Assembly: GCA_022494885.1 (NCBI GenBank)
Contig: JAGVSM010004540.1
Coordinates: forward strand, 1-64,000
Reading direction: 5' to 3'
Length of the DNA: 64,000 nucleotides
Source of the DNA: Micrasema longulum
Lineage: Eukaryota; Arthropoda; Insecta; Trichoptera; Brachycentridae
Shown: positions 1 to 10,934 of the stretch, in pieces
Layout of the letters: every line of letters begins with the position of its first letter
Numbering within the stretch: the first letter of the stretch is position 1
Notes under the pieces: model-generated
What the model was told of the DNA's origin: nothing
Databases searched by the model: none
Seen by the model: the letters and a program-made list of their open reading frames with translations, nothing else
Translations under genes and position numbers: made by a program

Positions 1-862
1 AAAATACCTCAAGGGCACTTTACTTGGTGATTCTATTGTTAAGTTAATTTAATTGAAGCTTTTAAATTTGTAATTTAATAAAAATAATTTATTTGTTGTC
101 ACGTGCTACGGATTTATTCAAATGATTTGGAGAACAAGTGGGTTTTAAGTTTTTTCCGAAACATCACTTCACTTTCACAGCCTCGCACCTCTGCTGGGAG
201 AGCATTCCATACCATAGGGCCTGCGACCGCAAATGCGCGTTCACTAAATTTAGTGCGCTGTTTGCGTAGAGGTATAATAACTTTTCGTCTCGCCGTAGAC
301 GTAGCTGATCTAAGCGTGAGACGCCTGTCAGCTAGTTCATCTGGGATGCATAGTTCCCTTAGATATTCCGGAGCAGAGTTGTGCAGTGACTTATACATAA
401 GCCAACAGAGTTTGTATTCGACCCTCTGTGGAAAACGTAGCCAGTGTAGTTCCCGAAGTAGTGGAGTGATATGACTGAACTTCCTCGCTGCGGCATTCAA
501 TACAGATTGTAGGCGAGTCATTTTGTTCATTGGTAGACCTGCATAGATACCATTACAATAATCGACTCTAGACACTACAAACGCATTTATTAATTGACGG
601 GCGGCAACAACCGGCAAATTTTTGCGTATGCATTTAATTTGTCTCAGCTGGCAGAAGCATGAACTTATCGTTCTACTAATTTGAGCGTCAAGAGATGGGT
701 CAGAATTGAGTAAAACTCCCAGTAGTTTAACGGTGGGTAAAGCGGTACTCCCTACATTGGGTAGAGCCGTATCCTGGATCAAATTCTGTCGTCTGGCTGA
801 AACCACCCACAGTTGTTCTAATTGTAAATACCCACAATATATGCTGAAATTAATCCGTTTTA
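1..862 (-). mobile_element. L2/CR1-like LINE, 3' part, copy 1 (cut by window start)
   Basis: Minus-strand frame of about 250 residues (866 to 114) matches the C-terminal part of a CR1/L2-type reverse transcriptase ORF: VDYCNGIYAGLP, LQSVLNAAAR, HITPLLRELHWL, MYKSLHNSAPEYL, FSERAFAVAGPMVWNALP. The 3' UTR ends in the CTCAAGGGCGC/AGCGC-type motif common to this clade. Compared with the second copy it lacks 18 bp in frame after NAAAR. 5'-truncated where an R copy begins at about 863. Confidence 0.85.
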
Positions 863-1335
863 TCAACGATATTTTGAGTTTGTCAAAATTTTTTCAGACA
901 GCAGGTACCTAGACTTATATATTTCCTTCTCCTAAATGTTCTTCATCTCTGTTGTAATATGTTAATATAAACAGCTTCCAGGGAGTTGAATCCAGTTCTT
1001 GTCTACAAAAGTTCTGACAAACTCAAAATATTGTTGATAAATCCAGCTGGTCCAAGAAGAAGTATAGAAATTGAAAAAAATAACATTTTCAGGCGTTGCC
1101 TAGTATGTAGGTGAAGTATTTCAATTAGATGAATCTCACCCGCATTAATAAAGGTTTCAGATCTCTAACTTAACAAACATCAACAGATTAAAGAATTGAA
1201 GGAATAAAGATGCTCAAATATGGTGAATGTTACACAGTGTGTAAAGTGGCCACTTTAACCAGCCATTGACAGGTTGGACTTCTATATTACCTTTTCTTTA
1301 ATGTTCTTTATCTCTGTTGCAATATGTTTATAATC
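863..1335 (+). repeat. R fold-back repeat, subfamily II
   Basis: Begins with a hairpin: TATTTTGAGTTTGTC near 870 has its inverse at about 1015-1030, both followed or preceded by CAAC/GTTG. The core follows, with GGCGTTGCCTAGTATGTAGG (the 4-base TGTA insertion that defines subfamily II) and ATGTTACACAGTGTGTAAAG. The family is described under findings. Confidence 0.8.
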
Positions 1336-1479
1336 TGTTTTACCCAAAAATGATAATTACGAAGTTCCGTTCAAGAGTTTTTATATAAACAAATCTATAA
1401 ATAAAAAAACATTTAAGTTTGTAAGTGAAAATTCTTGATGGAAGTTCATTGTAATTTAATATATAAATAAAACACGAGT
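1336..1479. other. Unassigned AT-rich sequence
   Basis: Nothing recognisable; short AT-rich spacer between two repeat elements. Confidence 0.6.
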
Positions 1480-1507
1480 GATACTTTAATCCACAAATTT
1501 GGAATAT

Positions 1508-1550
1508 CCAGTGACCGGTTTCATCGCTTTCGCGACATCTTCGAGACTGG
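1508..1550 (-). ncRNA. Degenerate hammerhead-like motif, left arm
   Basis: Minus strand: perfect 5-bp stem I (CCAGU at 1550-1546 with ACUGG at 1512-1508), core CUCGAAGA (CUGAAGA if one inserted C is ignored), stem II UCGC/GCGA capped by GAAA plus a G-U pair, GAA, ACC/GGU, and C at 1513 (GUC triplet). The one-base insertion in the core probably abolishes activity. Confidence 0.4.
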
Positions 1551-1945
1551 TATCTTTATTAAAGAGTTAAATGTATTTATACAAAACAGAGGTAAGCATA
1601 GATAATTCCAAGTTAATTAAATAAAGTTTTTTTTAAATTAAGGATCATTATCAAAAAAAAATATTTGGGCTAACTAATGAGTTGATATAATGCTATTTTA
1701 ATGAGTTTAAGTATTTGATTTTATTTTTAGCGTCCCATCCTTCGTTAGTGTGGTTTTGTAAATAATGATTTCTGAAAAACAAAGGGTAAAAAGTCATAGG
1801 TAAAGAGTCATTAGTAAAAAAAAGTCATTTTTAATAATGATTCTTAAGATAAAAATAACTTTATTTAATTTACTTACATATAACTTTGAATTATCTATCC
1901 TTACCTCTGTTTTGTATAAATACATTTACTTCTTTAATAAAGATA

Positions 1946-1988
1946 CCAGTCACGAAGATGTCGCGAAAGCGATGAAACCGGTCACTAT
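1946..1988 (+). ncRNA. Degenerate hammerhead-like motif, right arm
   Basis: Plus-strand counterpart of the motif at 1508-1550: CCAGU, CACGAAGA, the same GAAA-capped hairpin, GAAACC, GGUC, ACUAU. Core and stem I are further degraded (only AGU/ACU pairs). It indicates decay from a common functional ancestor. Confidence 0.35.
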
Positions 1989-2010
1989 AAATAATATGTT
2001 TAAATTTGAT

Positions 2011-2354
2011 TTATATGTATTTGATTTTTTTCAAGATATATTTGTTCTTCTTATTTTTTTTTCTTTCTTTTTTTGACTACGCGGATACAGTCTGACAACT
2101 ACCCCTCATTTTGATTATAATTGTTTGATAAATATATTTATTTTTGAGTGGAATTAATTTTTACACGGGGAAACATCACCAACAAGCCACAAAAAGAAGC
2201 TTAGTAAGGTATTTGTATTTATTAGGTTTTTTTTTATGTGTCTTATTTTTTATTCATATTTACTTTACAATTAAATTAATAAATAAAATAGTGCCTTTTT
2301 TATTTTTTATTTGTTGATAGTTAATAGACTGTAAAAATAAGCAAAAAATAAATT
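2011..2354. other. Unassigned AT-rich sequence
   Basis: Poly-T and AT-rich stretch after the inverted-repeat element. No frame or known repeat recognised. Confidence 0.6.
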
Positions 2355-2645
2355 CAACAATGTTTGAGTATGTCCAAATGCTTGCAGACTGGCTGGATTT
2401 CCTCCCTAGGGAGTTATTCATATTTAAATTTATTTCAACAGAGAGAGAAAACATTTTCGAGAAGGGATGATAGAAGTCTAGGCATTTACAGGGCTTATGA
2501 TCTGTCTGTTTTTGTGAAGTAAAAGAGCGGTTTCAGCTCTTTTACTTCACAAACGTCAACAGATGGAAGAGTTGAAGAAATGTGGATGTTCAAACATGGG
2601 CAGAATGGTGAATGTTACACAGTGTGTAAAGTGGCCACTTAAACC
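2355..2645. repeat. R repeat, subfamily I, head-to-head rearranged
   Basis: Starts with CAACAATGTTTGAGTATGTC (R terminus, inverted orientation) and switches orientation at a perfect 18-bp hairpin (2511-2528 with 2536-2553), then continues in plus orientation to GTGTAAAGTGGCCACTTAAA. The two halves are joined without the normal middle part. Confidence 0.75.
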
Positions 2646-2659
2646 GGTTGTAGTGACAG

Positions 2660-2905
2660 TTGTAGTATGGAGTCCATATTGTAGAGTTATACTCTAACTG
2701 GCTTCTCACTAATGAAGTATACATCAACTTCAAAGTGCCTATGTTTTTGAATTCCTTAGTCACGCGTAACATGAAGCCTAACATTTTTAGAGATTTACTA
2801 GTAATATTTTTTATGTGCCTAATAAAGGATAATTTTTGATCAAAAACGATACCCAGGTCGCGCACCTCAGAAGTTGAACCTAATTGCATATTACCCATCA
2901 AATTA
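2660..2905 (-). pseudogene. Jockey/CR1-group LINE reverse transcriptase fragment
   Basis: Minus frame from 2901 reads VRDLGIVFDQKLSF, HIKNITSKSLKMLGFMLR, FKNIGTLKLMYTSLVRSQLE, the post-palm region of insect Jockey/CR1-type RT. It belongs near the J3 family (FKNINTLKTL). Truncated on both sides. Confidence 0.75.
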
Positions 2906-3329
2906 TCAAATAAAAGTGGGTTTTTTTACTAAAAAATCTAGTTGTTTTTAATTTGGGAATTAAGTTGTTATTTTTTTAGGTCACGTACTAACGTTTTGTG
3001 ACGTAGAAACATTACTTGTGTATTGTCTTTATGGATTTGAAGTGAACAATTATATTTAAAAACAAAGACGGTTTTTTTAAAAATAACTTTTACAATAACT
3101 CAGTTCATTCTTGTATTTTTTCGACCGGCAAGATATTTGTTTTAAAAGCACCACCCCGTCCGATTTTTCCATACTGTAATATGGTTTAGGCTAATGCAAA
3201 GTAAATTGATTTGTTTAAATTGATGTTAATATATTTCTTAATCTAATAAATACTACATGCATATAAGTTATCCCATTCTGTTTACAATATTATTTATATG
3301 CTCCTTCTTTTTATATATTCATTAAGTCT
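2906..3329. other. Unassigned AT-rich sequence
   Basis: No frame or repeat recognised in about 420 bp. Confidence 0.5.
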
Positions 3330-3705
3330 CTTTCCGATAGCGCCACAGCCCATATCGATCTTTGGCCTCCTGGAACTTTCGCTTCCAAATCTGTCAGTCC
3401 TCAGCCGCCGTCTTCCAATTTACCACCTGGAGAAACTGCGCTGCATCCTTTCTCACTTCATCCTCCCATCTCAGCCGGGGCTTCCCACTAATCTCCTTCC
3501 TTCCGGTTGTCCGCTCATGATTATTTTAGGGACACGTGCGTCAGGCATTTGCCGTACATGTTCAGCCCATCGTTATCTAAGCAACTTTATATGTGCCGAG
3601 GGCCTGGTATATATTGTACAGTTCTTCGTTATACCGAATGCGTCACTGATTATTCTCTCTGGTCCGCAGATTCTTCTGAGTACTTTTCGTTTGAAAGTGT
3701 TCAGC
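3330..3705 (-). pseudogene. RTE-like LINE C-terminal fragment, frameshifted
   Basis: Minus-strand pieces read LNTFKRKVLRRICGPERI near the right end and GKPRLRWEDEVRKDAAQFL further left, the usual C-terminal RT tail of an RTE-type ORF (core box, then GRPR-RW box). Frameshifts separate the pieces. Confidence 0.65.
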
Positions 3706-4352
3706 CATCTTTATTTATTTATTTTATTTATTTATTCATATTTTTCGCTTACAAACTATAAATTAATAATAAAAATAATGTGACCTCACTGGGGTTTCCC
3801 GTGCCGAGGACACTTAACAATTTAGTTTTTTTTTATTACATTTGAGAATAAACAAAGAAGACTCACTTAAAAAACAAACATAATTAACAAATATTCAGAC
3901 AGTTTAAAAAACAAGGTATTTATATACATCTATATTATTTATATTACAAAACACACAATAAAACAACAAAAACCTAACATAAGCCATACAGTTGTGGAGC
4001 AGTTGATTCAGCATTGGTATGGGCGAATGAGACAATCCATTTTACTTCTACCTAGCTCCACTATCCATTTTTTTATAGCCTTTTAAACATTTTCTCATTA
4101 CTAATTCCTTTAATAGATAGTGGAAGTAGGTTATAGATTTTAATTGAATAATACTCAAAATCCCTTTGTCTGAAAGTGGTATTAGTTTGTATTTGTTTAA
4201 GTTGTTTATGTGTTGAGGATCTAGTGATTATATTATTTGTATGTGATGTATTGTGGGGGTTATGTCTTTCATTTGAGTAAGAGTAGTGTTTGAATCTATA
4301 AGTGAGTATTGTTTTAGTAAGTGTTAGCGCCTCACACCCATATGCCAATACA
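3706..4352 (-). mobile_element. LINE family Y, 3' end
   Basis: Minus-strand ORF end contains NTTFRQRDFEYYSIKIYNLLP and ISNEKMFK, matching the copies at 8575-9405 and 21140-21430. The 3' UTR has CACTGGGGTTTCCCGTGCCG on the plus strand, and the element ends in an AATAAATAAA-type tail (plus strand TTTATTTATT near 3710-3740). Jockey/CR1-group by motif style. Confidence 0.75.
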
Positions 4353-4404
4353 ATATAATGCCTAAATGTTTTACGCTATTTTTTTCAGCGATTTGAAGGC
4401 AATT

Positions 4405-4545
4405 ATCATTATTTTATTTATTTTTTTTATTTTCTTTTATTCAGGAAACATACAGTACAGTCACAAAGTTTAATATTTTACACAATTAGACTTAATTCTA
4501 ATGGACCAGTGAAGTTTCCATATTAAAAAGCAATTATATGTAAGG
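4405..4545 (-). mobile_element. LINE family S, 3' UTR
   Basis: About 120 bp that is the reverse complement of 35595-35710. On the minus strand it ends in TTTCCTGAATAAAAG and an A-rich tail. Only 3' UTR is present, so the clade is unknown. Confidence 0.7.
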
Positions 4546-5610
4546 TTAATTATGAAAGTATAAAAAAGAGAAGGAAAAAGAAAACATAAATTAAAGTTGT
4601 TTAAAATTATAATTTAAGTGAAAAAAATATATTTTAAGGTTTGTAGTTTGTAGTGAGTATTTACAAATGGAAATAATATTAAAAATGAAGAAAATTTGTA
4701 AGAGTAATTAAGAATTAAGAATGGAAATAAAGAATGAAAAACATACTCAGATGTAAAAATAAAATAAAATAGTAATAACATTTTTTTTAAAAAAGGAAAA
4801 ACATAAACACATATTTATTTTAAGGGATTCAAAGAAACTTTTGAATAGAAAATTATGAAACTGATGTCCTTCACTGCATTTTGTTGTGTGGATACAAATA
4901 TTTATAGGAGTTATATTTTGTTCACGGCCATTTATTCAGTTCAGTGGGCATTTAAAAATAAATAACTCGGTTTTAGGAGGCCTAACCTCAGACGTTTTCC
5001 TTCATATATTTTTTGTTAAATTTTTACGCTGCCTATTTGATTTAGACTTATCACTCTAAGTCAAGATGATTTTAGATTTTTTTAATGTAATATTTATAGA
5101 AAAGAAAATACGAATATAAAAATCTTCCACCGTCCGCGGTCCGGGGCGAAGCTTAGCCAGAGTAAATTTATAAAGAAATTCACGAACTTATATTTTGCAA
5201 AAAGCTGTCGGTAGATTTGAAAATATACAATGAAACTACTACTCGTGGTTTAACTTAAACTGGCGCGTTCAGAAAACTCACACTAACGCATTTAAAATCT
5301 ACAGGTGTTGATAAAAAAAAATGTTGTATTACATTTTAACCAAATGTGCTATCTTTTTTTGAAATTTGGCGTTAGATTTGAGGGTTGTGTATATGAAAAA
5401 AAAATGAAAATAAGAAAATGTAAAATTAATGTAGATACTAAAATACTTTTTTCATTATTTTTCATTTTTCAAATAATTTTTTAATATGTTGCATTTTACT
5501 AATAATGCCCTTCCAAGAAAAAGGGGCAATTTAAATTTGAAAAAATGTATTTTTTTATAGTCAATTACTCTGGAACTAGAATGTGAAATTGTGTAGATTG
5601 TTTTAACTAT
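4546..5610. other. Unassigned AT-rich sequence
   Basis: About 1 kb of AT-rich sequence. A small GC-richer patch near 5130-5160 (CCGTCCGCGGTCCGGGGCG) has no match elsewhere in the window. No gene seen. Confidence 0.5.
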
Positions 5611-6240
5611 ATGAATAACAAGATTTATTGTTTATCAATAAGTGTGTATACATGTTTATCAATAAGTGTGTATACAAAGCCGGTATTTCTTATGTATCGA
5701 CTCTCACTGCCTCCACCTTCCATGGAATTACTTCTCTACAATACCGCAGTGTGTGCGGACCAACTACTGCTTTACAAAATTATGACAGGAATAGTTGATG
5801 TACAGAACTACTTAGTTTAATGACAATACATTTGCCAGACAGGATTTGTAGACGGTACCACCTGTTTCATGTACCAATAAGTAAAACATCGTATGTTAAA
5901 AATGCTTTTTTTCGTGGGACTTTTTCAGTGTACAATAAAAAATTTAAAGATATACATTACACAAGCATCACTCTGTCAGATTTAAAATTTACACAAAAAT
6001 GCATTATGTAACTTAGTAGACATTATAATAATAAATATGTACATCTCCCTTCCCCTTCTTGTCCTTTCTTCAAGCATCCTTGTCCTAATCCCGCCCAATT
6101 TACAATAACTTACTGTTACTTAAAAAGATATACAAAAAAGTTTTTCCCAAGTGTATTTTTATAATTATATTTCTATGTAAATAATATATAGATATGTATG
6201 GAAAATTAAACAAATAAAAATTTTTTTTTTTTTAAAAAAT
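5611..6240 (+). mobile_element. LINE family T, 3' end
   Basis: Degenerate C-terminal ORF pieces (DQLLLYKIMTGIVDVQNYL, then FFRGTFSVYNKKFKDI, ITLSDLKF) followed by a 3' UTR (ATGTACATCTCCCTTCCCC) and A/T tail. The copy at 36470-36700 shares the last 200 bp. A direct repeat TGTTTATCAATAAGTGTGTA occurs twice near 5627-5675. Confidence 0.65.
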
Positions 6241-6614
6241 ACAAAAAATTACAAAAAAACTGAAATAATTACCTTCTGAAAATTTCATGATGTCAAAATG
6301 ACTTAAAAATAATATCCCCTCATACATTCAGAGTTTATATGCGGTTTCATTCAATATAAGATAAGTCTGTCATTAAAATAATTAAATATGTCATTTACAT
6401 TATTAAATTCATTTTTGAATTTAAAAAAAACTTATGCATGCATTATTTATTATTTGCCAAAGTAAAAAACATTCCAACTGTTGTGTAGATTTGATTATCC
6501 ACTCTTTCACAAAAGCGCTATTATATCAATTTCACTTTTCTATGGCTGGCTGCTTTCTGCACAACTAAGTTAAATTGTTTCTAAGTTTACCTAACACCAG
6601 TCTGTCTCATATCT
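6241..6614. other. Unassigned AT-rich sequence
   Basis: No repeat or frame recognised. Confidence 0.5.
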
Positions 6615-7190
6615 ACATCACGCCGTTTCCCCGTAGGGGTAAGCAGAGAGGAAAGAACGCCATATCACTCTGTCTTTGCATGCATAGGTACTTCGCTTCT
6701 TCTACATTCATACATTTTCTCATGCACGCACGCCGATTATTCCTACTCTTGACATGTCCATCTTCCAGTATTTTATGGCCTCGATCGTGCCATGTCTTTC
6801 TCGGTCTTCCTCGTTGTTTTCTGCATCCATCAACATTCGCATCGTAGATCCTTTTAGCCGTTTTTTCGCTGTCCATTCGCTCTTTATGTCCGAACCGACG
6901 CGGCACCCCTTCCTTGATTCTGTCGATAAAGCATGTTTTAGCCTTACACAGTTCACGGATCTCGACATTTGTGCACCTATCATCTATCGTTTTACCACAC
7001 ATTCGCCCGGGGATCGCATTTCAATAGCATATAACCTACTTTCATGATTATTTTTCCAATTCCATACTTCGCTCCCATACATAAGAGTTGGCACTATAAC
7101 TCCATTGTGAACTGCTAGTTTTGCCTCCTGCGATAATTATTTGTTTGCCAAAGTAGATTTCAGTGCACCGCTCATCCGAATTTATTGCTT
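6615..7190 (-). mobile_element. RTE-like LINE family a, 3' end, copy 1
   Basis: Minus strand carries the C-terminal RT tail (MCGKTIDDRCTNVEIRELC, ...GHKERMDSEKTAKRIYDANV, GRPRKTWHD) and the 3' UTR ending in CCCGTAGGGG-type inverse (plus strand TTTCCCCGTAGGGGTAAGC). Frameshifted relative to the copy at 7200-7850, which directly abuts it. Confidence 0.8.
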
Positions 7191-7199
7191 ATAAATATC

Positions 7200-7850
7200 T
7201 ACAACAACAACAAACCATCACGCCGTTTCCCCGTAGGGGTAGGCAGAGAGGATAGAACGCCATAACACTCTATATTGGCATAAAGACCTCGCTTCCTCTA
7301 CATTCATACATCTTCTTATGCACGCACGCCGATTATTCCTACTTTTGACATGTCCATCTTCAAGTATTTGATGGACTTGGTCGTGCCATGTCTTTCTCGG
7401 TCTTCCTCGTTTTCTGCATCCATCAACATTTGCATCGTAGATCCTTTTAGCCGTTCTTTCGCTGTCCATTCGCTCTACATGTCCAAACCAACGCAGCACC
7501 CCTTTCTTGATTCTGTCAACAATGCATGTCTCAGCCTTACACACTTCACGGATCTCGACATTTGTGCACCTATCATACATCGTTTTACCACACATTCGCC
7601 TGAGGGATCGCATTTCAACAGCATTCAACCTATATTCATCATCATTTTTCCAATTCCATACTTCGCTCCCATACATTAGAGTTGGAACTAGAACTCCGTT
7701 GTGAACTGCTAGTTTAGCCTCCTGCGATAAACATTTGTTTGCCAAAGTAGATTTTAGTGCACCGTTCACCCTGTTCCCGGCACTCACCCTCCTATCAATA
7801 TCTTTATCGGCCTCTCCGTCCCTAGTAAACATACTTCCCAGGTACCAGGT
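7200..7850 (-). mobile_element. RTE-like LINE family a, 3' end, copy 2
   Basis: Best-preserved C-terminus of this family: minus-strand frame includes SAGNRVNGALKSTLANKCLS, LMYGSEVWNWK, RLNAVEMRSLRRMCGKTMYD, GVLRWFGHVERMDSERTAKR, GRPRKTWHDQ. The plus-strand left end shows (CAA)n (7201-7214) and CCCGTAGGGGTAGGCAGAG, the element's 3' terminus. Truncated at the right where an R copy begins. Confidence 0.85.
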
Positions 7851-7864
7851 CCCAGGTAAATATC

Positions 7865-8338
7865 TAGATACTGAATTTATTGCAACAGAGAAAACATTAT
7901 TGAGAAGGAAATATAGAAGACTAGGCATTTACAGGGCTTATGACCTGTCATTGGCTGGTTTAAGTGGCCACTCTACACACTGTGTAACATTCACCATTCC
8001 GCCTATGTTTAAACATCCACATTTCCTTAACTCTTCCATCTGTCGGCTTTTGTGAAGTAAAGGAGCTGAAACCATTATCATGTGGGTGAGATTCATCTGG
8101 CTGAACCAAATCACCTACTAGGCAACGCCTGAAAACAATTTTCCATTTTTTATACTTCTTGTTTGACCAGGTAGTTAATTCAACAATGGTCATAAGCCCT
8201 GTAAATGTCTAGACTTCCATATTCCCTTCTCAATAATGTTTTCCCGCTCTGTTGCAATAAATTTAGATATGAATAACTCCTTGGGGGGGAAATCCATCCA
8301 GTCTGCAAGCATTTGGACATACTCAAACATTGTTGAAT
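7865..8338 (-). repeat. R repeat, subfamily I
   Basis: Nearly complete. The minus-strand reading includes CTAGTAGGTGA (subfamily I) and a 77-residue open frame (8193 to 7960: WKIVFRRCLVG, GFSSFTSQ, NGECYTVC). It ends at 8338 with ATACTCAAACATTGTTGAAT, the family terminus. Confidence 0.8.
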
Positions 8339-8570
8339 CTAGAAATACTATGAAATCGCTTAAAAAGCTTTAATAAACAAATAATTTTAACGGCTTTTTG
8401 CTTAAAATCAAACTGATTTAATTATGCCACGAATATTGATTAATTTGTTGTTAAAAAAAGTATCCTTCCATGTTTTTTTTTTACCATCTGCTATGAAGCT
8501 TCTACAAAGGAGACTAAGCGGGTTATTCCTTAAAAAAAATATATGACGAATAAATAATTCACTAATTTGT
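8339..8570. other. Unassigned
   Basis: AT-rich, nothing recognised. Confidence 0.5.
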
Positions 8571-9405
8571 TGTAATCAATTGAAAAAGCAAATTAACTTT
8601 TTTAAAACTGTAAGAAATATAATTAGCCTAAAAGAACTTGTAAAAATATATTACGCAATAACTCGATCAGTTTTGGAATATGGGATAATTGGATGGGGAT
8701 GTGCAAATGACACACTGATCAAGCAAATAATAATTGCACAAAAACTTTAATCAAAATTATCTTAAGAGCTCCAATCAGAACTAGTTCCCTCGGTATATTT
8801 GAAAATCTTAATGTCAAATCTATAAAACAACTTTATGTAAAAGCTTTGTTACTATACGCACGTAAACATTATTCTCTACCTTCCGTTACAAATACAAGAG
8901 TTACTAGATACTCCACCCTGATGCTGCAAAAATATAACAAAATAAATACAACCTTCGGTCAAAGAGGATTGGTCTACTACTCGGTTAAAGCGTACAATCT
9001 ACTTCCATTATCCATAAGGACAATTAGTAAGTTCTCACAATATAACATTGCTATTGAGGAATGGATAGTGGAGGTGGGTTGCGCACGGATCGATGAGTGG
9101 ATCAAGCCAAATAGGTAAAATGTGTGTACTGTTTATGTAATTTGTTCTATTGGTCTATATAAATTGGTTTTGTTTTTTATGATAATTTTAGTTTTTTATT
9201 GTTTATTATGTTAATGATAATTAGGTTAATTGAATTAATTACGTTTTTTTGTTGTTATTATTATGTTAACTTTGTTAAATAGCTAATTTAAGGCATGTTT
9301 CACATTTTGTAAAACGTTTCCCTCGGCACGGGAAACCCCAGTGTTAACATTATTCTGTATTTAAAAAAATGAATTAAATATGTAAAAGTATAAATAAATA
9401 AATAA
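8571..9405 (+). mobile_element. LINE family Y, RT C-terminus and complete 3' end
   Basis: Plus-strand pieces: LVKIYYAITRSVLEYGIIGW (RT post-palm), then from 8846 LLYARKHYSLPSVTNTR, TTFGQRGLVYYSVKAYNLLP, IEEWIVE. The 3' UTR includes CCTCGGCACGGGAAACCCC and ends in AAATAAATAAATAAA. Frameshift near 8745. This is the longest copy of the family in the window. Confidence 0.75.
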
Positions 9406-9650
9406 ATTGTTTTACGTTGTATTCTCTCGTCTCATTTGGAAAAAAACGGATTTATTTAAGTTCTACTTAAGGCCTAATCAGATCGATTTTACAAGGCCTC
9501 AGGTTCTCGACGTCCTGGACGTCCACGCTGACAGTTCAGAACTTCGGGACGAAAACCTGACTTGGGAGGACGCTAAGGAGTTGGCGGCCGACAGAGATGC
9601 ATGGAGGCTCTTTGTGGATACCATATGCTGTAGCTGTAGCTAGGGAGCAG
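9406..9650 (+). pseudogene. RTE-type LINE C-terminal fragment
   Basis: Plus frame to the stop at 9641-9643 reads ENLTWEDAKELAADRDAWRL and FVDTIC, the standard last residues of RTE-type ORFs. Only this tail remains. Confidence 0.65.
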
Positions 9651-9942
9651 ATTTGGAAAAATGATAGTTAAGGTTAAAAAAAGGGTTATTTTGAAACTTT
9701 CATGGCGGTTTTCGAAGAAGGCTCTCTTAATTTTAATATTTAGAAGAAATAAGTCAATAATGTATTCTCATTTATTCCCCGATTGAACGCGAACTGAAAA
9801 GGTGTCGAAAATGCTCATGTTCGTCTACTCGACATTCCATTTTGAAGGCTTGTAATCAAATAAAATAATATACGTAACATGAAAGCAGACACAATATCTC
9901 GTAGAGCGGATTTTTTTTTCGAATGACGTTATAACCTTAATT
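9651..9942. other. Unassigned
   Basis: About 290 bp after the RTE-type tail; nothing recognised. Confidence 0.4.
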
Positions 9943-10530
9943 TTTGAGTTTGTCGAAATGTTTGTAGACAAAAACTAGATTTCACCCCCTCGGGAGTCAT
10001 TAAGACTAATAAATTACAACAGAGATGAAGAATGTTTTAGAACATTTAGAATATTTAAAACCAACTATCTGTTATTAAATTAAAATATGATTTTAAACGA
10101 GGAACTTGAATCTCAACCGTCAATACGCTATGTAGCTGCAAGACGTGTTGGGATACTGTAAAGCGCCCTTGAGGTGATTTTCACTAAAATGGCGCTATGT
10201 ATATTATCCACAATAATAATAACTCGTCTAATAAGAAGTTTAAAAATTGGAAAATAGTTTTCAGGCGTTGCCTAGTATGTGAAATGACTCAGTCAGATGA
10301 ATCTCTTCACAACAATAAAGGTTTCAGCTCTTTGTTTTCACTAAAATCAACAGATGGAAGAATTGAAGAGATTTGGATGTTTAAACATAGGCAAAATGGT
10401 GAATGTTACACAGTTTGTAAAGTGGTCACTTGAACCAGCCAATGACAAATACCTAGAATTTCATATTCGCTTCTCTAAAATTGTTTCCATCCCTGTTGTA
10501 ATTTGTCAATCTTGAACATTTTGTTTTAGG
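9943..10530 (+). repeat. R repeat subfamily III, split by an L2-like 3' tail
   Basis: Left part (9943-10040) has TTTGAGTTTGTCGAAATG and CACCCCCTCGGGAGTCATTA, the terminus of subfamily III. Right part (10213-10510) has CCTAGTATGTGAAATGA and an open frame ending at 10433 (WKIVFRRCLVC, WMFKHRQNGECYTVC). Between them, about 10140-10212 is a plus-strand L2-like tail (GCGCCCTTGAGGTG to ATTATCCACAATAATAATAA). Confidence 0.7.
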
Positions 10531-10760
10531 TAGTGCTGGTGCTCATTGAGGCAATTATGTCTGGCCGAGTTGAAGGTAGGAGAAGCCGGGGTGGAATCCC
10601 ATATAGATGGACTGACCAAATAAAGGTGGCTACGGGGCTAAAATTTGACGAGTCAGTACGTCGGGCTGAGGACAGACTGGAGTGGAACAGACTGATTAGA
10701 AGTGTTCATGGCGGTCACGATCCTCAGCATTGAGGGACCGACTTGGAAGAAGAAGGTGCT
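10531..10760 (+). pseudogene. RTE-type LINE C-terminal fragment
   Basis: Frame to 10733 reads GRRSRGGIPYRWTDQIKVAT and RAEDRLEWNRLIRSVHGGHD, the GR-R-RW box and terminal residues of an RTE-type ORF, stop at 10731-10733. Confidence 0.7.
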
Positions 10761-10934
10761 CATTTTTTAATTTGATAAAAAAAATAGACACAACTTATCT
10801 TAACACGCAATACTATGTATATTTTTTTAAGATGCTGAGTAAAATTTAAAAAAAAACACAGATTTAAAACTTATAGATCATAAGCCTACTTTCAGTGACA
10901 AGCCTAAAATGCTACTGATGATTCGAAAACCAGA
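10761..10934. other. Unassigned
   Basis: AT-rich run-up to the CpG-dense block. Confidence 0.5.

Larger units (their letters stand above)
1480..2010. mobile_element. Inverted-repeat element carrying two hammerhead-like motifs
   Basis: Arms at about 1500-1645 and 1850-1995 are inverted copies of each other (over 100 bp, mostly identical) around a roughly 200-bp AT-rich centre. Each arm ends with ACCGGT next to a small hairpin (UCGC-GAAA-GCGA), in the layout of the motif at 60655-60696. Penelope-like elements are known to carry inverted terminal copies and hammerheads, which is the best explanation I have. No coding capacity remains. Confidence 0.45.

Noticed and set aside
103..474. Plus-strand 123-codon frame, also repeated at 52773-53159
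   Set aside because: Antisense to the L2 ORF; its conservation between the two places only reflects recent duplication of the LINE.
3298..3783. 161-codon plus-strand frame
   Set aside because: Antisense shadow of an RTE-type C-terminus on the minus strand, where the recognisable motifs are.
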